Made by a program: the position numbers and the translations under genes. DNA of 64,000 bases. Source: Litorivivens lipolytica (lineage in GTDB: Bacteria > Pseudomonadota > Gammaproteobacteria > Pseudomonadales > Spongiibacteraceae). Below the pieces are notes generated by a model. The model was not told the origin of the DNA, did no database searches, and was given only the letters and a program-made list of their open reading frames with translations. Of this stretch, positions 1 through 8,248 are shown one piece after another. Location: assembly GCF_014191715.1 (NCBI RefSeq), contig NZ_JACHWY010000001.1, positions 744,001 to 808,000 of the forward strand, written 5' to 3'. Every line of letters begins with the position of its first letter. The stretch's first letter is position 1.

Positions 1-255
1 ATGACGCACCGCTTCTCCCAATCCGGGGTTAACCTCAACCTCCAGATCCAGGTGGGTATGAATATCGACCATGCCCGGCAGCAACCAAAGCCCGTCCGCG
101 TCTATCACTTCGCTGGCATTGCCGGCGGGCAAGGCTTCGCCACGTGCCATGATTCGGCCATGTCTTATCGCCACGTCCTGCACGGCGGGTTGCGCGCCAG
201 TCCCATCAAAAACCAGCGCATTGCGGATCAAGGTATCCCAGGTGGATTCAGTCAT
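1..255 (-). CDS. Amidohydrolase, N-terminal part (cut by window edge)
   Basis: The first 85 codons of a minus-strand gene that runs off the left edge. It begins MTESTWDTLIRNALVFDGTG and reaches a metal-binding HxH in DIHTHLD at residues 65-71. The opening beta-sandwich followed by the first HxH strand is typical of the amidohydrolase superfamily, most like N-acyl-D-amino-acid deacylases. These are zinc hydrolases of amide bonds, but the substrate cannot be told from this fragment. The ATG lies 10 bp after the stop of the WS/DGAT gene, so the two are probably one transcript. The rest of the catalytic site is outside the window. Confidence 0.8.
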   Translation of the reverse strand, partial: MTESTWDTLIRNALVFDGTGAQPAVQDVAIRHGRIMARGEALPAGNASEVIDADGLWLLPGMVDIHTHLDLEVEVNPGLGEAVRH

Positions 256-265
256 TGATGCCCCC

Positions 266-1753
266 TTACTGGCCACTGGAGGCTTTGCGTTTACGACTCT
301 TGCCGGACGCCTTCGTCTTCGGTTGACTCGCTTTGGCCGCGAGTGATTTCAGCTCTTCAAACGAGGCTTCGACATGTTCGCGATACTGCATCGGATCTTC
401 CAGCTGTTCACGATCAGCCAAGATTGAAATGGTGACGCTATCGCCAAAGGAAAATATCGCGTGGAACAGCCCTACACCGGGTGTCAGCACGCCAAGGCCG
501 TGATACCGAACCAGGCGGGCACCGGCGCAATACAGGTCAAAATTGGCGCCGGGCACGTTGGTCACCACGGTACTGATATTCACTGGCATATGGCGACTGA
601 TCTTGCCACTCGAATAGAGTTTCGCCCCACCCTTGGCAAACCACGGCGAGAACACTCCCACCAGTTTCATCGCGTCGACCAATGGCGACTTCTCGCCAAA
701 CTCTTTGGCGTCGGTTGCACTCTGTTGTATGGCTCTTAAACGCTCAACCGGATCGGCAATATCCGTGTGCAGTTTACAGAATACCGAGCCCACTTGATTG
801 TTGTCTTCATTGACCCCACGGCGGGTACGCATATTCATTGGTATGCCTGCAGCCAGGGAAACATCCGGCAATTCGCCCAACTGCTCCAGATAACGGCGCA
901 TGGCGCCAGACACGACGGCCAGTGCAACGTCGTTGATTTTGACGCCGAAGGCATTTTTGATCGCTTTAAAATCCTCCAGCGCGAAGGTCGCCGCCTCAAA
1001 GGCCCGGTGCTTGCCTACCGGCGTATTAAAACGGGTTTTCGGTGCATTGATGTCTGGCAGTGGGACGGTTTTCTTGAAAATACCGTAGCCCAATTTGGCA
1101 AAATCCCGCGCCAGCGAAACACTGCCGCTGGCCAGGGAAACGGTATTGCGGGTCTGATTGACCAGCGCCCGCGCCAGAAGCTCACCAGAATTGGGCTTGT
1201 GATCAATAACGATGGGCGCCTGATTGAGCATGGCGTCGGAGTTCTCTTCCGGTTCAGGTTCCAGATCGTGCAGCGCGGCCATAAACGATTGTCCGCCCGC
1301 CCCGTCAACCAGCGCATGGTGCATCTTGGTATAAACCGCAAAACTGCCCTCCGGCAGATCCGAGATGTTATCCAGGCCCTCAATGATATAGGCCTCCCAC
1401 AGCGGCCTGGACATATCGAGCGGGCGTGAATGCAACCGGGCTATCTGAATGCAGAGCTGACGCCAGTCACCGGGATGAGGCAGCGCGATGTGGCGCAAGT
1501 GGAACTCGACATCAAAATTCTCATCGACGACCCAGTAGGGCCGGTCCAGATTACCGGGCACCTGATGCAAGCGGGTTCGAAACAGCGGTAGACGGTGCAG
1601 ACGCTGCTCAAAATTGGCGATTACCTGTTTGAAACGTACAAAACCGCCGGGCGCGGTCGAAGGGTCATATATCCCCATGCCTCCGATATGCTGGGGAGTA
1701 TTGGTCTGCTCAAGGTTAATAAAGGCGGTGTCGAGTACGCCAAGTTGTTTCAT
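266..1753 (-). CDS. Wax ester synthase / diacylglycerol acyltransferase (WS/DGAT), copy 1
   Basis: A 495-residue WS/DGAT family protein, the usual length. These enzymes esterify acyl-CoA with a fatty alcohol (wax ester) or diacylglycerol (triacylglycerol) at the inner membrane and lipid-body surface. The catalytic HHxxxDG is HHALVDG at residues 145-151. The family ND motif is present (KINDVALAVV) and so is the C-terminal TNVPG. The last 25 residues are rich in Lys, Ser and Arg, a tail not needed for the fold. The start is ATG. It lies downstream of a pseudopilin gene and directly upstream of an amidohydrolase, neither of which explains its role. A second, divergent copy is at 56443-57834. The family call is firm; wax ester versus triacylglycerol preference is open. 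Confidence 0.92.
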   Translation of the reverse strand: MKQLGVLDTAFINLEQTNTPQHIGGMGIYDPSTAPGGFVRFKQVIANFEQRLHRLPLFRTRLHQVPGNLDRPYWVVDENFDVEFHLRHIALPHPGDWRQLCIQIARLHSRPLDMSRPLWEAYIIEGLDNISDLPEGSFAVYTKMHHALVDGAGGQSFMAALHDLEPEPEENSDAMLNQAPIVIDHKPNSGELLARALVNQTRNTVSLASGSVSLARDFAKLGYGIFKKTVPLPDINAPKTRFNTPVGKHRAFEAATFALEDFKAIKNAFGVKINDVALAVVSGAMRRYLEQLGELPDVSLAAGIPMNMRTRRGVNEDNNQVGSVFCKLHTDIADPVERLRAIQQSATDAKEFGEKSPLVDAMKLVGVFSPWFAKGGAKLYSSGKISRHMPVNISTVVTNVPGANFDLYCAGARLVRYHGLGVLTPGVGLFHAIFSFGDSVTISILADREQLEDPMQYREHVEASFEELKSLAAKASQPKTKASGKSRKRKASSGQ

Positions 1754-1834
1754 ATGCCATCCTGCTGCTAGAAATCGATATTGATGTACTTCTTAGCATA
1801 GACAAGACAGGCCGGAAAGCCTAACCACCGGAAT

Positions 1835-2263
1835 CTAGCGGCTGATACTGATATCTGCCGCCAGCCCGGTGCCGCCGGGGCTCATATCTGAACCCAACGT
1901 TTTGAGATCGTAGAATCGTCCGGCTTCGCGGCTCTCATAGAAATACGGTTGGCCCCAGGGGTCTAGCGGCACCACGCCGCGCGTAAGGTAGCCTTCAGGA
2001 TTCCAGTTCTTTGGAATCGGACCCGACCGGGGTTTTTCCACCAACGCAGACAGCCCCTGACGGGAGGTAGGATAGAAATGGTTGTCCAACTTGTACTGCT
2101 CCAGCGCGGCGGCAAGATCCTGCAAATCCGACTCCGCCTGCTCCTGCTGGTACTCGTCCAGCCGCTCGTTAACCACGGGGTACAGCAGGACCACAACCCC
2201 GGCAATCACCAGCAGCAGAAAGAGTATTTCCTGAATTGTCAGGCCGGCACAATTGCGAGAAAG
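1835..2263 (-). CDS. Type II secretion GspG-like pseudopilin (orphan)
   Basis: A small prepilin-like protein of about 142 residues. An N-terminal leader ends in Gly, followed by LTIQE with Glu at +5, then a long hydrophobic helix: the hallmark of substrates of prepilin peptidase PilD/GspO. The C-terminal part (DPWGQPYFY, then LGSDMSPGGTG) is the calcium-loop region of GspG, the major pseudopilin of the type II secretion pseudopilus. The first mature residue is Leu rather than Phe. Translation starts at a GTG, either the one at 2266-2264 (AGAGG six bases upstream) or one codon nearby; the listed start may be off by a codon. No other gsp gene is near, so it either serves a secretion system encoded elsewhere or has another role. 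Confidence 0.8.
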   Translation of the reverse strand, partial: LSRNCAGLTIQEILFLLLVIAGVVVLLYPVVNERLDEYQQEQAESDLQDLAAALEQYKLDNHFYPTSRQGLSALVEKPRSGPIPKNWNPEGYLTRGVVPLDPWGQPYFYESREAGRFYDLKTLGSDMSPGGTGLAADISISR

Positions 2264-2322
2264 CACGCACTACCTCTTGCGTTGAACGTTTGCATCAATC
2301 CCTTAAGATTAACGATACCACC

Positions 2323-3363
2323 TCAGAGCAGAGGCCGCTGACTCAAACGTGAAATCCATTTACCCAGCACCGCATCAAACGCGCCATGTGCTGCAACACC
2401 TACTTTTTCCGCCAAGGTTTTTTTGGCGACATATTTCACTTCGAAGAGATCACAGTCTCCGCGTTTCTGAAGAATATACTCGTCGCTGGTAGAAATGCTA
2501 TCAATCAGATTTTCGGCCAAAGCCTGCGAGCCGTACCACACTTCACCAGTAGCCACTTTTTCAATATTTACCTGAGGCCGGTTTTCACTCACAAACTGTT
2601 TGAACAGAACGTGCGTTTCCTCAAGCTCCTCACGGAATTTATCACGCCCCTCCTCCGTATTCTCACCGAATACGGTCAAGGTACGCTTGTAATCGCCCGC
2701 GGTATGCATTTCAAAATCGACGTTATGCTGCTTCAGCAAACGGTTGAAGTTCGGCAGCTGGGCAATGACGCCGATAGAGCCCAGTATCGCAAAGGGCGCA
2801 GCAAGAATACGGTTGCCGATACAGGCCATCATGTAGCCGCCACTGGCCGCCACTCGGTCAACGGCGATTGTCAGCGGGATGCCTTGATTGCGAATACGGG
2901 CCAACTGTGACGCGGCAAGTCCATAGCTGTGCACCATGCCACCTGCACTTTCCAGCCGCACCAAGACCTCATCGGTCTGCTTGGCCAGCGTCAGCACGGC
3001 AGAAATTTCATGGCGTAGATGCTCTACATCTGAAGCTTTTACATCGCCGTCAAAATCGAGCACGAAGAGTCGCGGCTTTTCATTTTCTTCCGCCCCGCTT
3101 TTCTTTTTGGCTTTGCGCTCGGCCTTGGCTTTTTTCTGGGCAGCCTTGCGTTCCGCCTTAAAGCTGGCTTCGTCCAGAACCACGGACTTGATCTGCTCTT
3201 CCCAGTCTTCGAAGCGATCATTTAACGCAGTCACTTCAATATGGCCCTCGTTATCGCGGCGCCGGCCGCCGAGCGAACTGAGCATGCCGATAATAAGTAA
3301 GGCGGCGACAACAAAAGTAACCGTTTTCGCGAGAAACAGACCGTAATCCGAGAGAAATTCCAA
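2323..3363 (-). CDS. sohB: SohB, membrane-anchored S49 family serine peptidase
   Basis: Inner-membrane signal-peptide-peptidase-like protease. A TTG start at 3363 has GGAG six bases upstream and gives the family N-terminus (M)EFLSDYGLFLAKTV at 346 residues, close to the 349 of E. coli SohB; longer upstream starts lack support. The order is one transmembrane helix, a Lys/Ala-rich charged segment around residues 90-115, then the S49 fold. The nucleophile Ser lies in AASGGYMMAC (about residue 173) and the general-base Lys in GDYKRTLTVF (about 224). It degrades membrane-associated peptides in the periplasm. It follows a small membrane-protein gene by 58 bp and may be cotranscribed with it. Confidence 0.93.
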   Translation of the reverse strand: MEFLSDYGLFLAKTVTFVVAALLIIGMLSSLGGRRRDNEGHIEVTALNDRFEDWEEQIKSVVLDEASFKAERKAAQKKAKAERKAKKKSGAEENEKPRLFVLDFDGDVKASDVEHLRHEISAVLTLAKQTDEVLVRLESAGGMVHSYGLAASQLARIRNQGIPLTIAVDRVAASGGYMMACIGNRILAAPFAILGSIGVIAQLPNFNRLLKQHNVDFEMHTAGDYKRTLTVFGENTEEGRDKFREELEETHVLFKQFVSENRPQVNIEKVATGEVWYGSQALAENLIDSISTSDEYILQKRGDCDLFEVKYVAKKTLAEKVGVAAHGAFDAVLGKWISRLSQRPLL

Positions 3364-3421
3364 ATTGTGCTCCGGGTTCAAATACGTGGGCGAGGCATAT
3401 TCGCGTCCGAGGGGCAGCCTG

Positions 3422-4072
3422 TCAAGAAGACCACTCTGCAACGGCAACAGCAGCCGCGTCATTTAATGGCCGTGCAATCAAGCCAAAACTGGTCATCGAA
3501 ACCTGAAAGCGCGCGCCGTCCGCCATAGGTAGATAGGCCGCGCTGCCGTAATCGGCGTCCGCAAATTGTGCAAGGCGTTCGTTCTGACGCAGCCAGTGCC
3601 ACAGATCGACTGCGCGCGACTCACCCAGCGCATGAACACTGCGCGGTTTATTCAATTCGTCACTGACCGTTGCATAGCGACCTGACAAACGCTCCAGTCG
3701 GAACAGCGGGTCAACGCCCAGCCTGGCCACCACCGATTGCCACTTGATCATGCGTGCATCGAGCTGCCACTGATCACCGTTCAGCACAAACTCCTGAACC
3801 TGGTCATCTACGCGGAGTTCAACCCGGTACTGCTGAGGCGCCTGTCGATGAAATACCAGCTCCGCCACTGGCGTCTCTTCCAGCAGGGCCCGGTAGGAAT
3901 ATAGGTCCCAGGCACTGAACAAAGCGACTCCGGCGAGCAAGGCCGCACTCAGCGCGACCGCGCCTTGAGCGAAATGTTTGAGTACTGGCAGGCTGAACAG
4001 CAAGCGGAATGCGAGCACCAGCAAGCCAATGGCGAGCAAAGTCAGAGCACAAACCAGCAGCATTAAACTCAT
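3422..4072 (-). CDS. Conserved two-helix membrane protein of unknown function
   Basis: A 216-residue protein with two hydrophobic helices in the first 60 residues (MSLMLLVCALTLLAIG, then the stretch around VALSAALLAGVALFS), followed by a soluble domain of about 150 residues. The soluble part has alternating beta-strand character and ends in SMTSFGLIARPLNDAA. Similar proteins next to sohB in pseudomonads are sometimes labelled as efflux pump components, but nothing in this sequence supports transport: it is too short and lacks transporter motifs. The ATG start lies 33 bp downstream of the fimL stop, so it probably belongs to the fimL-sohB transcript. Function unknown. Confidence 0.75.
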   Translation of the reverse strand: MSLMLLVCALTLLAIGLLVLAFRLLFSLPVLKHFAQGAVALSAALLAGVALFSAWDLYSYRALLEETPVAELVFHRQAPQQYRVELRVDDQVQEFVLNGDQWQLDARMIKWQSVVARLGVDPLFRLERLSGRYATVSDELNKPRSVHALGESRAVDLWHWLRQNERLAQFADADYGSAAYLPMADGARFQVSMTSFGLIARPLNDAAAVAVAEWSS

Positions 4073-4105
4073 CAGAGGCTAACCTCAGCAGGTCGGAGTG
4101 CAGGC

Positions 4106-5809
4106 TCAGGCGGGTTTAACCTGGTAGCCCAGCGCTTTCAGGCTTTCTTCCGCCAGTGACAGCAATTCTTCATCTGCGCGGTGGTGGCGGCTTAACTCAG
4201 TGAGGTAGTATTCCACGCTGATCAATGCATCGGCCAGGGTTTCCAGCAGCAGTTTTGCCTTATCCGGGCTGCGCATGTCACGTTTTTCGACAAAGTCGTT
4301 CACAAAGGTAACTGCAGCCGTCAGCACACGGGTAATACGCCCCATCGTCAGTACGTGGAAGGCGCCTCGAATGCTGTTAAGGGTCGTGCCGACGTTGTAG
4401 ATATGGGCGATATCGTAGTCGGAGTCGACGTAGGCACTGATGGCGCGTTTGGCCAGACTGATCCCGGATTCAGACTCCTTGAACACCAATAGCCGCGAGG
4501 TTTCCAGCTGGCTCATGCTACTGATCTGCAATTGCCGATCCGGGGTCAGATCGTCCAGATCTTCTACCGCGCCGGGATTGCGTTCCAGATTGTCGAGGGA
4601 ATGCTGGATAAAGAGAATGGCGTCGGCGATATTCGGCAAGGCCGCCAGCGTTGCCGTGTGATCCATATCCTTCAGGGCTCTGGCCTGATCCGCCTGCGCC
4701 CGAGCGTAACGCGCCAGCGTCGGCAGACCAAGCACCTGCAGTATGCCGCCCAGCTGCACCAGAATCTGACACAGCGGAGCAACCTCCTCTTCGTCAGTAC
4801 GCCCGCTCTGCATCAGGATTTCCAGCATATCGGTGGCATTGCGCAGTTCTTCTCGCAACTCGCGAATCACTGTGCTCATGGCATCCAAACCGGGACCAAA
4901 CATCCGCTGCATGGCGACTTGCATATCGCGATCCGTCACATCAAGCGGCGCGATGTCGGCGGCCTTGAGCAATCGTCCGGCAATAGACTCTGGGGCGCTG
5001 TCACTGATCTGCAGCAGGTACAGCATCTCCTGTTCGCAAGCTGGTGCATCGGGCACTACGGTGAGTTTTTGAGGGTCAGAGGACAAGGATCTGAACGCCT
5101 TGTCTAACACGGTAAAAATCCGCCGCCGGGTACTGTTAATCGCAAGCCTGCGCTCCTGGAAAGCATCCAGCACCGCGTTGCCCAACAGCCAAAAGCGCTG
5201 GGCCTCGCCGGGCGGAATCAAGGCACACAGCCGCTGCACGGCCCGGAACATCAATCGCAGGTGAAGGCTGACCTGTGAATCGCGGAGGACGCCGAGGAGC
5301 CCCACCTGATACATATGTCGCAGGCGCTTCAATGTTTCCTGGTCAGGCGTTCCCGCCTGAACCGGTACTTCGAGTGAAAATTCGCGGCTAAACTGCGGCA
5401 GCTTCAGGCCAAGCTGAGCGTGCTCGTAAAGGGGCTCTTTTCCATGAGCGGCTCGCAATTCATTGACCTGCGGCAGCAGGATGACCGCTATATCTGACTG
5501 GCGTGAGGCCACTGATTCCAGATAGCGCGGCAGCACAAACAAGGAAGTGCTAAGCGCTTCGGCCTGCTTTTCGTTCGGGCCACGACCGGAGGCGCAGCAA
5601 CTCTGCAAGGCCTGCTCAATATTCCGTGCCAGCAATGCGGCACCGGGCACTTGAATCAGATCCAGCGTGCCGGCGATCTGCCAGCTTAGCTGCGCACAGT
5701 CTTTGAGCTTGTCGAGCTTATCCGTATCAGAAATATACTCTTCAAAGGCATCTGTCGCTTCATCCAGCGTCGCCGCCAGTTCGGTCGACACCAGATCCAG
5801 AGAAGACAT
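4106..5809 (-). CDS. fimL: FimL-like scaffold protein (ChpA N-terminal homologue)
   Basis: An almost wholly helical 567-residue protein resembling Pseudomonas FimL, which in turn resembles the N-terminal phosphotransfer-like part of ChpA. FimL is a polar scaffold that links the Pil-Chp system to adenylate cyclase CyaB and so supports type IV pilus function. No phosphorylatable His motif (HTLKG type) is visible, as expected of FimL. I chose the ATG giving MSSLDLVSTELAATL; a TTG 45 bases further upstream is possible, and neither has a good ribosome binding site. It heads the minus-strand run fimL, membrane protein, sohB. No pil or chp genes lie in the window. Confidence 0.72.
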   Translation of the reverse strand: MSSLDLVSTELAATLDEATDAFEEYISDTDKLDKLKDCAQLSWQIAGTLDLIQVPGAALLARNIEQALQSCCASGRGPNEKQAEALSTSLFVLPRYLESVASRQSDIAVILLPQVNELRAAHGKEPLYEHAQLGLKLPQFSREFSLEVPVQAGTPDQETLKRLRHMYQVGLLGVLRDSQVSLHLRLMFRAVQRLCALIPPGEAQRFWLLGNAVLDAFQERRLAINSTRRRIFTVLDKAFRSLSSDPQKLTVVPDAPACEQEMLYLLQISDSAPESIAGRLLKAADIAPLDVTDRDMQVAMQRMFGPGLDAMSTVIRELREELRNATDMLEILMQSGRTDEEEVAPLCQILVQLGGILQVLGLPTLARYARAQADQARALKDMDHTATLAALPNIADAILFIQHSLDNLERNPGAVEDLDDLTPDRQLQISSMSQLETSRLLVFKESESGISLAKRAISAYVDSDYDIAHIYNVGTTLNSIRGAFHVLTMGRITRVLTAAVTFVNDFVEKRDMRSPDKAKLLLETLADALISVEYYLTELSRHHRADEELLSLAEESLKALGYQVKPA

Positions 5810-6160
5810 ATTGACAGGGACTTCATACTGCACGGAACACCCCCGCTCGGGCAAAAACCAGAATGACTGCCATCTATTCCCCTTGCCACCCCGGCTGCAT
5901 GGGCCGAGATGCTTTTATTGTCGAGCACTGTCTGTCGTAGCGCATTGATCCAAATACCGCCGGGCGCCTGCGCCGACCGGTTTGCCTCTCTTCAGAGGAA
6001 GCTGCTGAATTGATTAACGGTGCACGATAAGTGATTGTATTTAAACTTGTAACAGTTTACCTACCAGCGATAGCCAGCCTATGCCGATTGACGTGAATAG
6101 TGCCAAAATTCGGCACTCGTCAATGACAAACATAGCTGCTAACGCCTTGATGAGAGCATT
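5810..6160. other. Intergenic region between dnaQ and fimL (351 bp)
   Basis: No open reading frame of coding character here. It holds two dyads. One is CCTCT-CTTC-AGAGG at 5985-5998. The other is nested: TGACG and CGTCA arms (6089-6093 and 6118-6122) around AGTGCC-AAAATTC-GGCACT (6099-6117), with a five-base asymmetry on the left. Neither is followed by a T-run on either strand, so they are more likely operators or leader structure than terminators. The fimL promoter should lie here, but I could not place a convincing one. Confidence 0.5.
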
Positions 6161-6880
6161 TCAGGAGGGCTCAAGCCAGCGACACTGACCACCACTCGCC
6201 TTGTCAATGGCCTGCAGTTGCTGCTGGTGATTCGCCAGTTCGTCGTCACTGGCGCGCAGAACCTTTAGCGCAGGTCGCTGGGCCGCAACGCGTCTTATTT
6301 CAGTCACTCCGGAACCGCCCTCACCGGAGTTCGCGCTGTCTCCGGCCAGCGCCAGATCCGTTTGACCACCGGTCATCAGCAGATAGACATCTGCCAGAAT
6401 CTCCGCATCCAGCAAGGCACCGTGCAGATCGCGCTGGGAATTATCGACGCCGTAGCGGGAGCACAGGGCATCCAGACTGTTGCGCTGACCCGGATGCTTC
6501 TGTCGAGCCATCACCAGACTGTCAATGACTCGACAACTATCGGCTGTGCGCTCATCGCGCTGCAGCAACTTGAGTTCATGGTCGATAAAGCCAACATCAA
6601 AGGGGGCGTTGTGAATGACCAGCTCTGCGCCACGTATGAAATCCATGAAGTCGTCGGCGATCGCCGCAAAAACCGGCTTGTCGGCGAGAAATTCATTGGT
6701 TATCCCGTGAACTTCAATCGCCCCGGCCTCAACCTCACGCTCGGGATTGATGTACTGGTGGTAATGACGCCCGGTCAGACGGCGGTTGACCAGCTCTACG
6801 CAGCCGATTTCGATGATCCGGTGCCCCTGGGAAGGCTCAAGGCCGGTGGTTTCTGTATCCAGTACGACTTGACGTGTCAC
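6161..6880 (-). CDS. dnaQ: DNA polymerase III epsilon subunit (3'-5' proofreading exonuclease)
   Basis: A 239-residue DEDDh exonuclease that proofreads for the replicative polymerase. The catalytic residues are D8 and E10 (LDTETTG), D95 (HNAPFDVGF), H153 and D158 (LHGALLDAE). The C-terminal tail that binds the alpha subunit is present but diverged. The start is GTG with AGGAG six bases upstream. It lies 22 bp after rnhA on the same strand, the common gammaproteobacterial rnhA-dnaQ arrangement, although the two genes are often divergent in enterobacteria. Length matches E. coli DnaQ (243). Confidence 0.96.
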   Translation of the reverse strand: MTRQVVLDTETTGLEPSQGHRIIEIGCVELVNRRLTGRHYHQYINPEREVEAGAIEVHGITNEFLADKPVFAAIADDFMDFIRGAELVIHNAPFDVGFIDHELKLLQRDERTADSCRVIDSLVMARQKHPGQRNSLDALCSRYGVDNSQRDLHGALLDAEILADVYLLMTGGQTDLALAGDSANSGEGGSGVTEIRRVAAQRPALKVLRASDDELANHQQQLQAIDKASGGQCRWLEPS

Positions 6881-6902
6881 TCTTTACTCCTGACGGTGTC
6901 TT

Positions 6903-7337
6903 TCAGCGCGAAAGATTATCGATGCCGCGGTTGGCCAGCTGATCAGCAATTTCATTTTCCCGGTGACCACTGTGGCCCTTGACCCAGCGCCACTCAATCT
7001 TGTGCTGCTGGCTCAGCGCATCCAGCTTTTGCCAGAGATCTTTGTTCTTAACGGGCTTCTTGTCTGCCGTGCGCCAGTCGCGTCGCTTCCAGTTGGCAAT
7101 CCACTCGGTGATCCCCTTGCGCACGTATTGAGAATCCGTGGTAATAACGACTTCACTGGGGCGTCTCAGCGCCTGCAAGCCTTCGATGGCTGCCATCAGC
7201 TCCATTCGGTTGTTGGTGGTTTCGCGCTCGCCGCCGTAAAGCTCTTTTTCAACGCCCTTATAACGCAACAGGACGCCCCAGCCGCCGGGCCCCGGATTCC
7301 CTCGGCAGGCACCGTCGGTAAATACTTCAACTGTCAT
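6903..7337 (-). CDS. rnhA: Ribonuclease HI
   Basis: A 144-residue ribonuclease HI, which cuts the RNA strand of RNA-DNA hybrids in the cytoplasm. The metal-binding carboxylates are all present: D8 ([11 protein letters not shown]), E46 (NNRMELMAA), D68 (TTDSQYV) and D132 (NEIADQLA), with the catalytic-loop His in KGHSGH. The basic handle region (NWKRRDW) is retained. The start is ATG, seven bases after the stop of the upstream methyltransferase gene, so the methyltransferase, rnhA and dnaQ form one operon. Confidence 0.97.
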   Translation of the reverse strand: MTVEVFTDGACRGNPGPGGWGVLLRYKGVEKELYGGERETTNNRMELMAAIEGLQALRRPSEVVITTDSQYVRKGITEWIANWKRRDWRTADKKPVKNKDLWQKLDALSQQHKIEWRWVKGHSGHRENEIADQLANRGIDNLSR

Positions 7338-7344
7338 TTATTGC

Positions 7345-8133
7345 TCACTGATTGTGCTCACTTAGGGAGAAATTGCCCTGACGGGCCGCTCCTAGCGGGC
7401 GTACATTGACCACGGGCTCACGAATCCAGCGCGGGCGCACCGGCGTGACCGGAGCGCGGTATTTTGTCGCCGATAGCAGAAAAGTTCCACCCATGGGGAC
7501 TTTTCTCAGACTTACCGGCTCCATGGGGAGAGGCTTATTCAACCAATGCGGCTTATTCACCGGTAGCCGATGAAAGCCATACCAGCGTTTATCTACCTTG
7601 AATCCCAAAAGACCCAGCCAGTCTTCAAGCCGATACAGCGTCAGCCAGTGTTGGCGCCAGACACTGTTACTGGACAGGCGCCCTACCGCATGTAATTTCA
7701 GACCGAGCAACGAAAGCGGGTTGAAGCCGACAATCAACAGCCGCCCGTGAGGCACAATAACGCGCTCCAGCTCACGCAGCATATTGTGGGGGTTGGCGAT
7801 AAATTCCAGCAGGTGATGAACGATCACCACATCCTGACTTTCGTTGGCCACGGGCAAATCTGCGTAGCCACTCATCACATCCAGATGCTTGCCCAAATCG
7901 CGCTGCAAGGGTGGCCCCATGCAGTAGTGACGGCGAATGGCATCTGGGCGCGAGGCCAGGGTGCGACCACTAAGTCCCAGCTCCAGCAACGAGTGCCCAA
8001 AGGCACCTTCCAGCGCCGCTTCGATCAGCACGCGCTCTTCGTTCAGCAGCTGACGACCCAGCTCCGAGTCAAACCAGGCCTTCAGCTTTGGCAGCAGCTC
8101 CGCATCGGGAGCCTGGCGTCGCCATGTGGACAC
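7345..8133 (-). CDS. SAM-dependent methyltransferase, class I (substrate unknown)
   Basis: A 262-residue protein with a class I methyltransferase core. A glycine-rich SAM-binding strand is seen as LLELGLSG around residue 50, an acidic/aromatic loop DVVIVHHLLEFIANP around 100-115, and HGRLLIVGFNP thereafter, as in the methyltransferase-11 family. The first motif is degenerate compared with the usual ExGxGxG. The start is GTG with GAGGAG seven bases upstream. It is the first gene of the operon with rnhA and dnaQ and is divergent from gloB, an order I recall from Pseudomonas. Substrate unknown. Confidence 0.82.
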   Translation of the reverse strand: MSTWRRQAPDAELLPKLKAWFDSELGRQLLNEERVLIEAALEGAFGHSLLELGLSGRTLASRPDAIRRHYCMGPPLQRDLGKHLDVMSGYADLPVANESQDVVIVHHLLEFIANPHNMLRELERVIVPHGRLLIVGFNPLSLLGLKLHAVGRLSSNSVWRQHWLTLYRLEDWLGLLGFKVDKRWYGFHRLPVNKPHWLNKPLPMEPVSLRKVPMGGTFLLSATKYRAPVTPVRPRWIREPVVNVRPLGAARQGNFSLSEHNQ

Positions 8134-8169
8134 AGTGAAACTCCTCGCCCTGAATGCACTCTAATGCCA

Positions 8170-8207
8170 CTGTCGGCTGGCAGGAACTTTGCTTGCGTTC
8201 CCGACAG
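8170..8207. promoter_or_regulatory. Bulged dyad in the gloB / methyltransferase divergent region
   Basis: CTGTCGG (8170-8176) pairs with CCGACAG (8201-8207), and inside it GGAAC (8183-8187) pairs with GTTCC (8197-8201). Together they make an almost continuous stem of about 11 bp with one six-base bulge. It sits in the middle of the 115 bp between two divergent genes. No T-run follows on either strand. It could be an operator for one or both promoters; the function is inference. Confidence 0.3.
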
Positions 8208-8248
8208 CAGTCAATTAGCGTACCCCAAAATCCTGAATCTGAGTATGC

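Noticed and set aside
767-1429. A 220-codon plus-strand frame opposite WS/DGAT copy 1
   Set aside because: Shadow of a gene with an intact catalytic motif.
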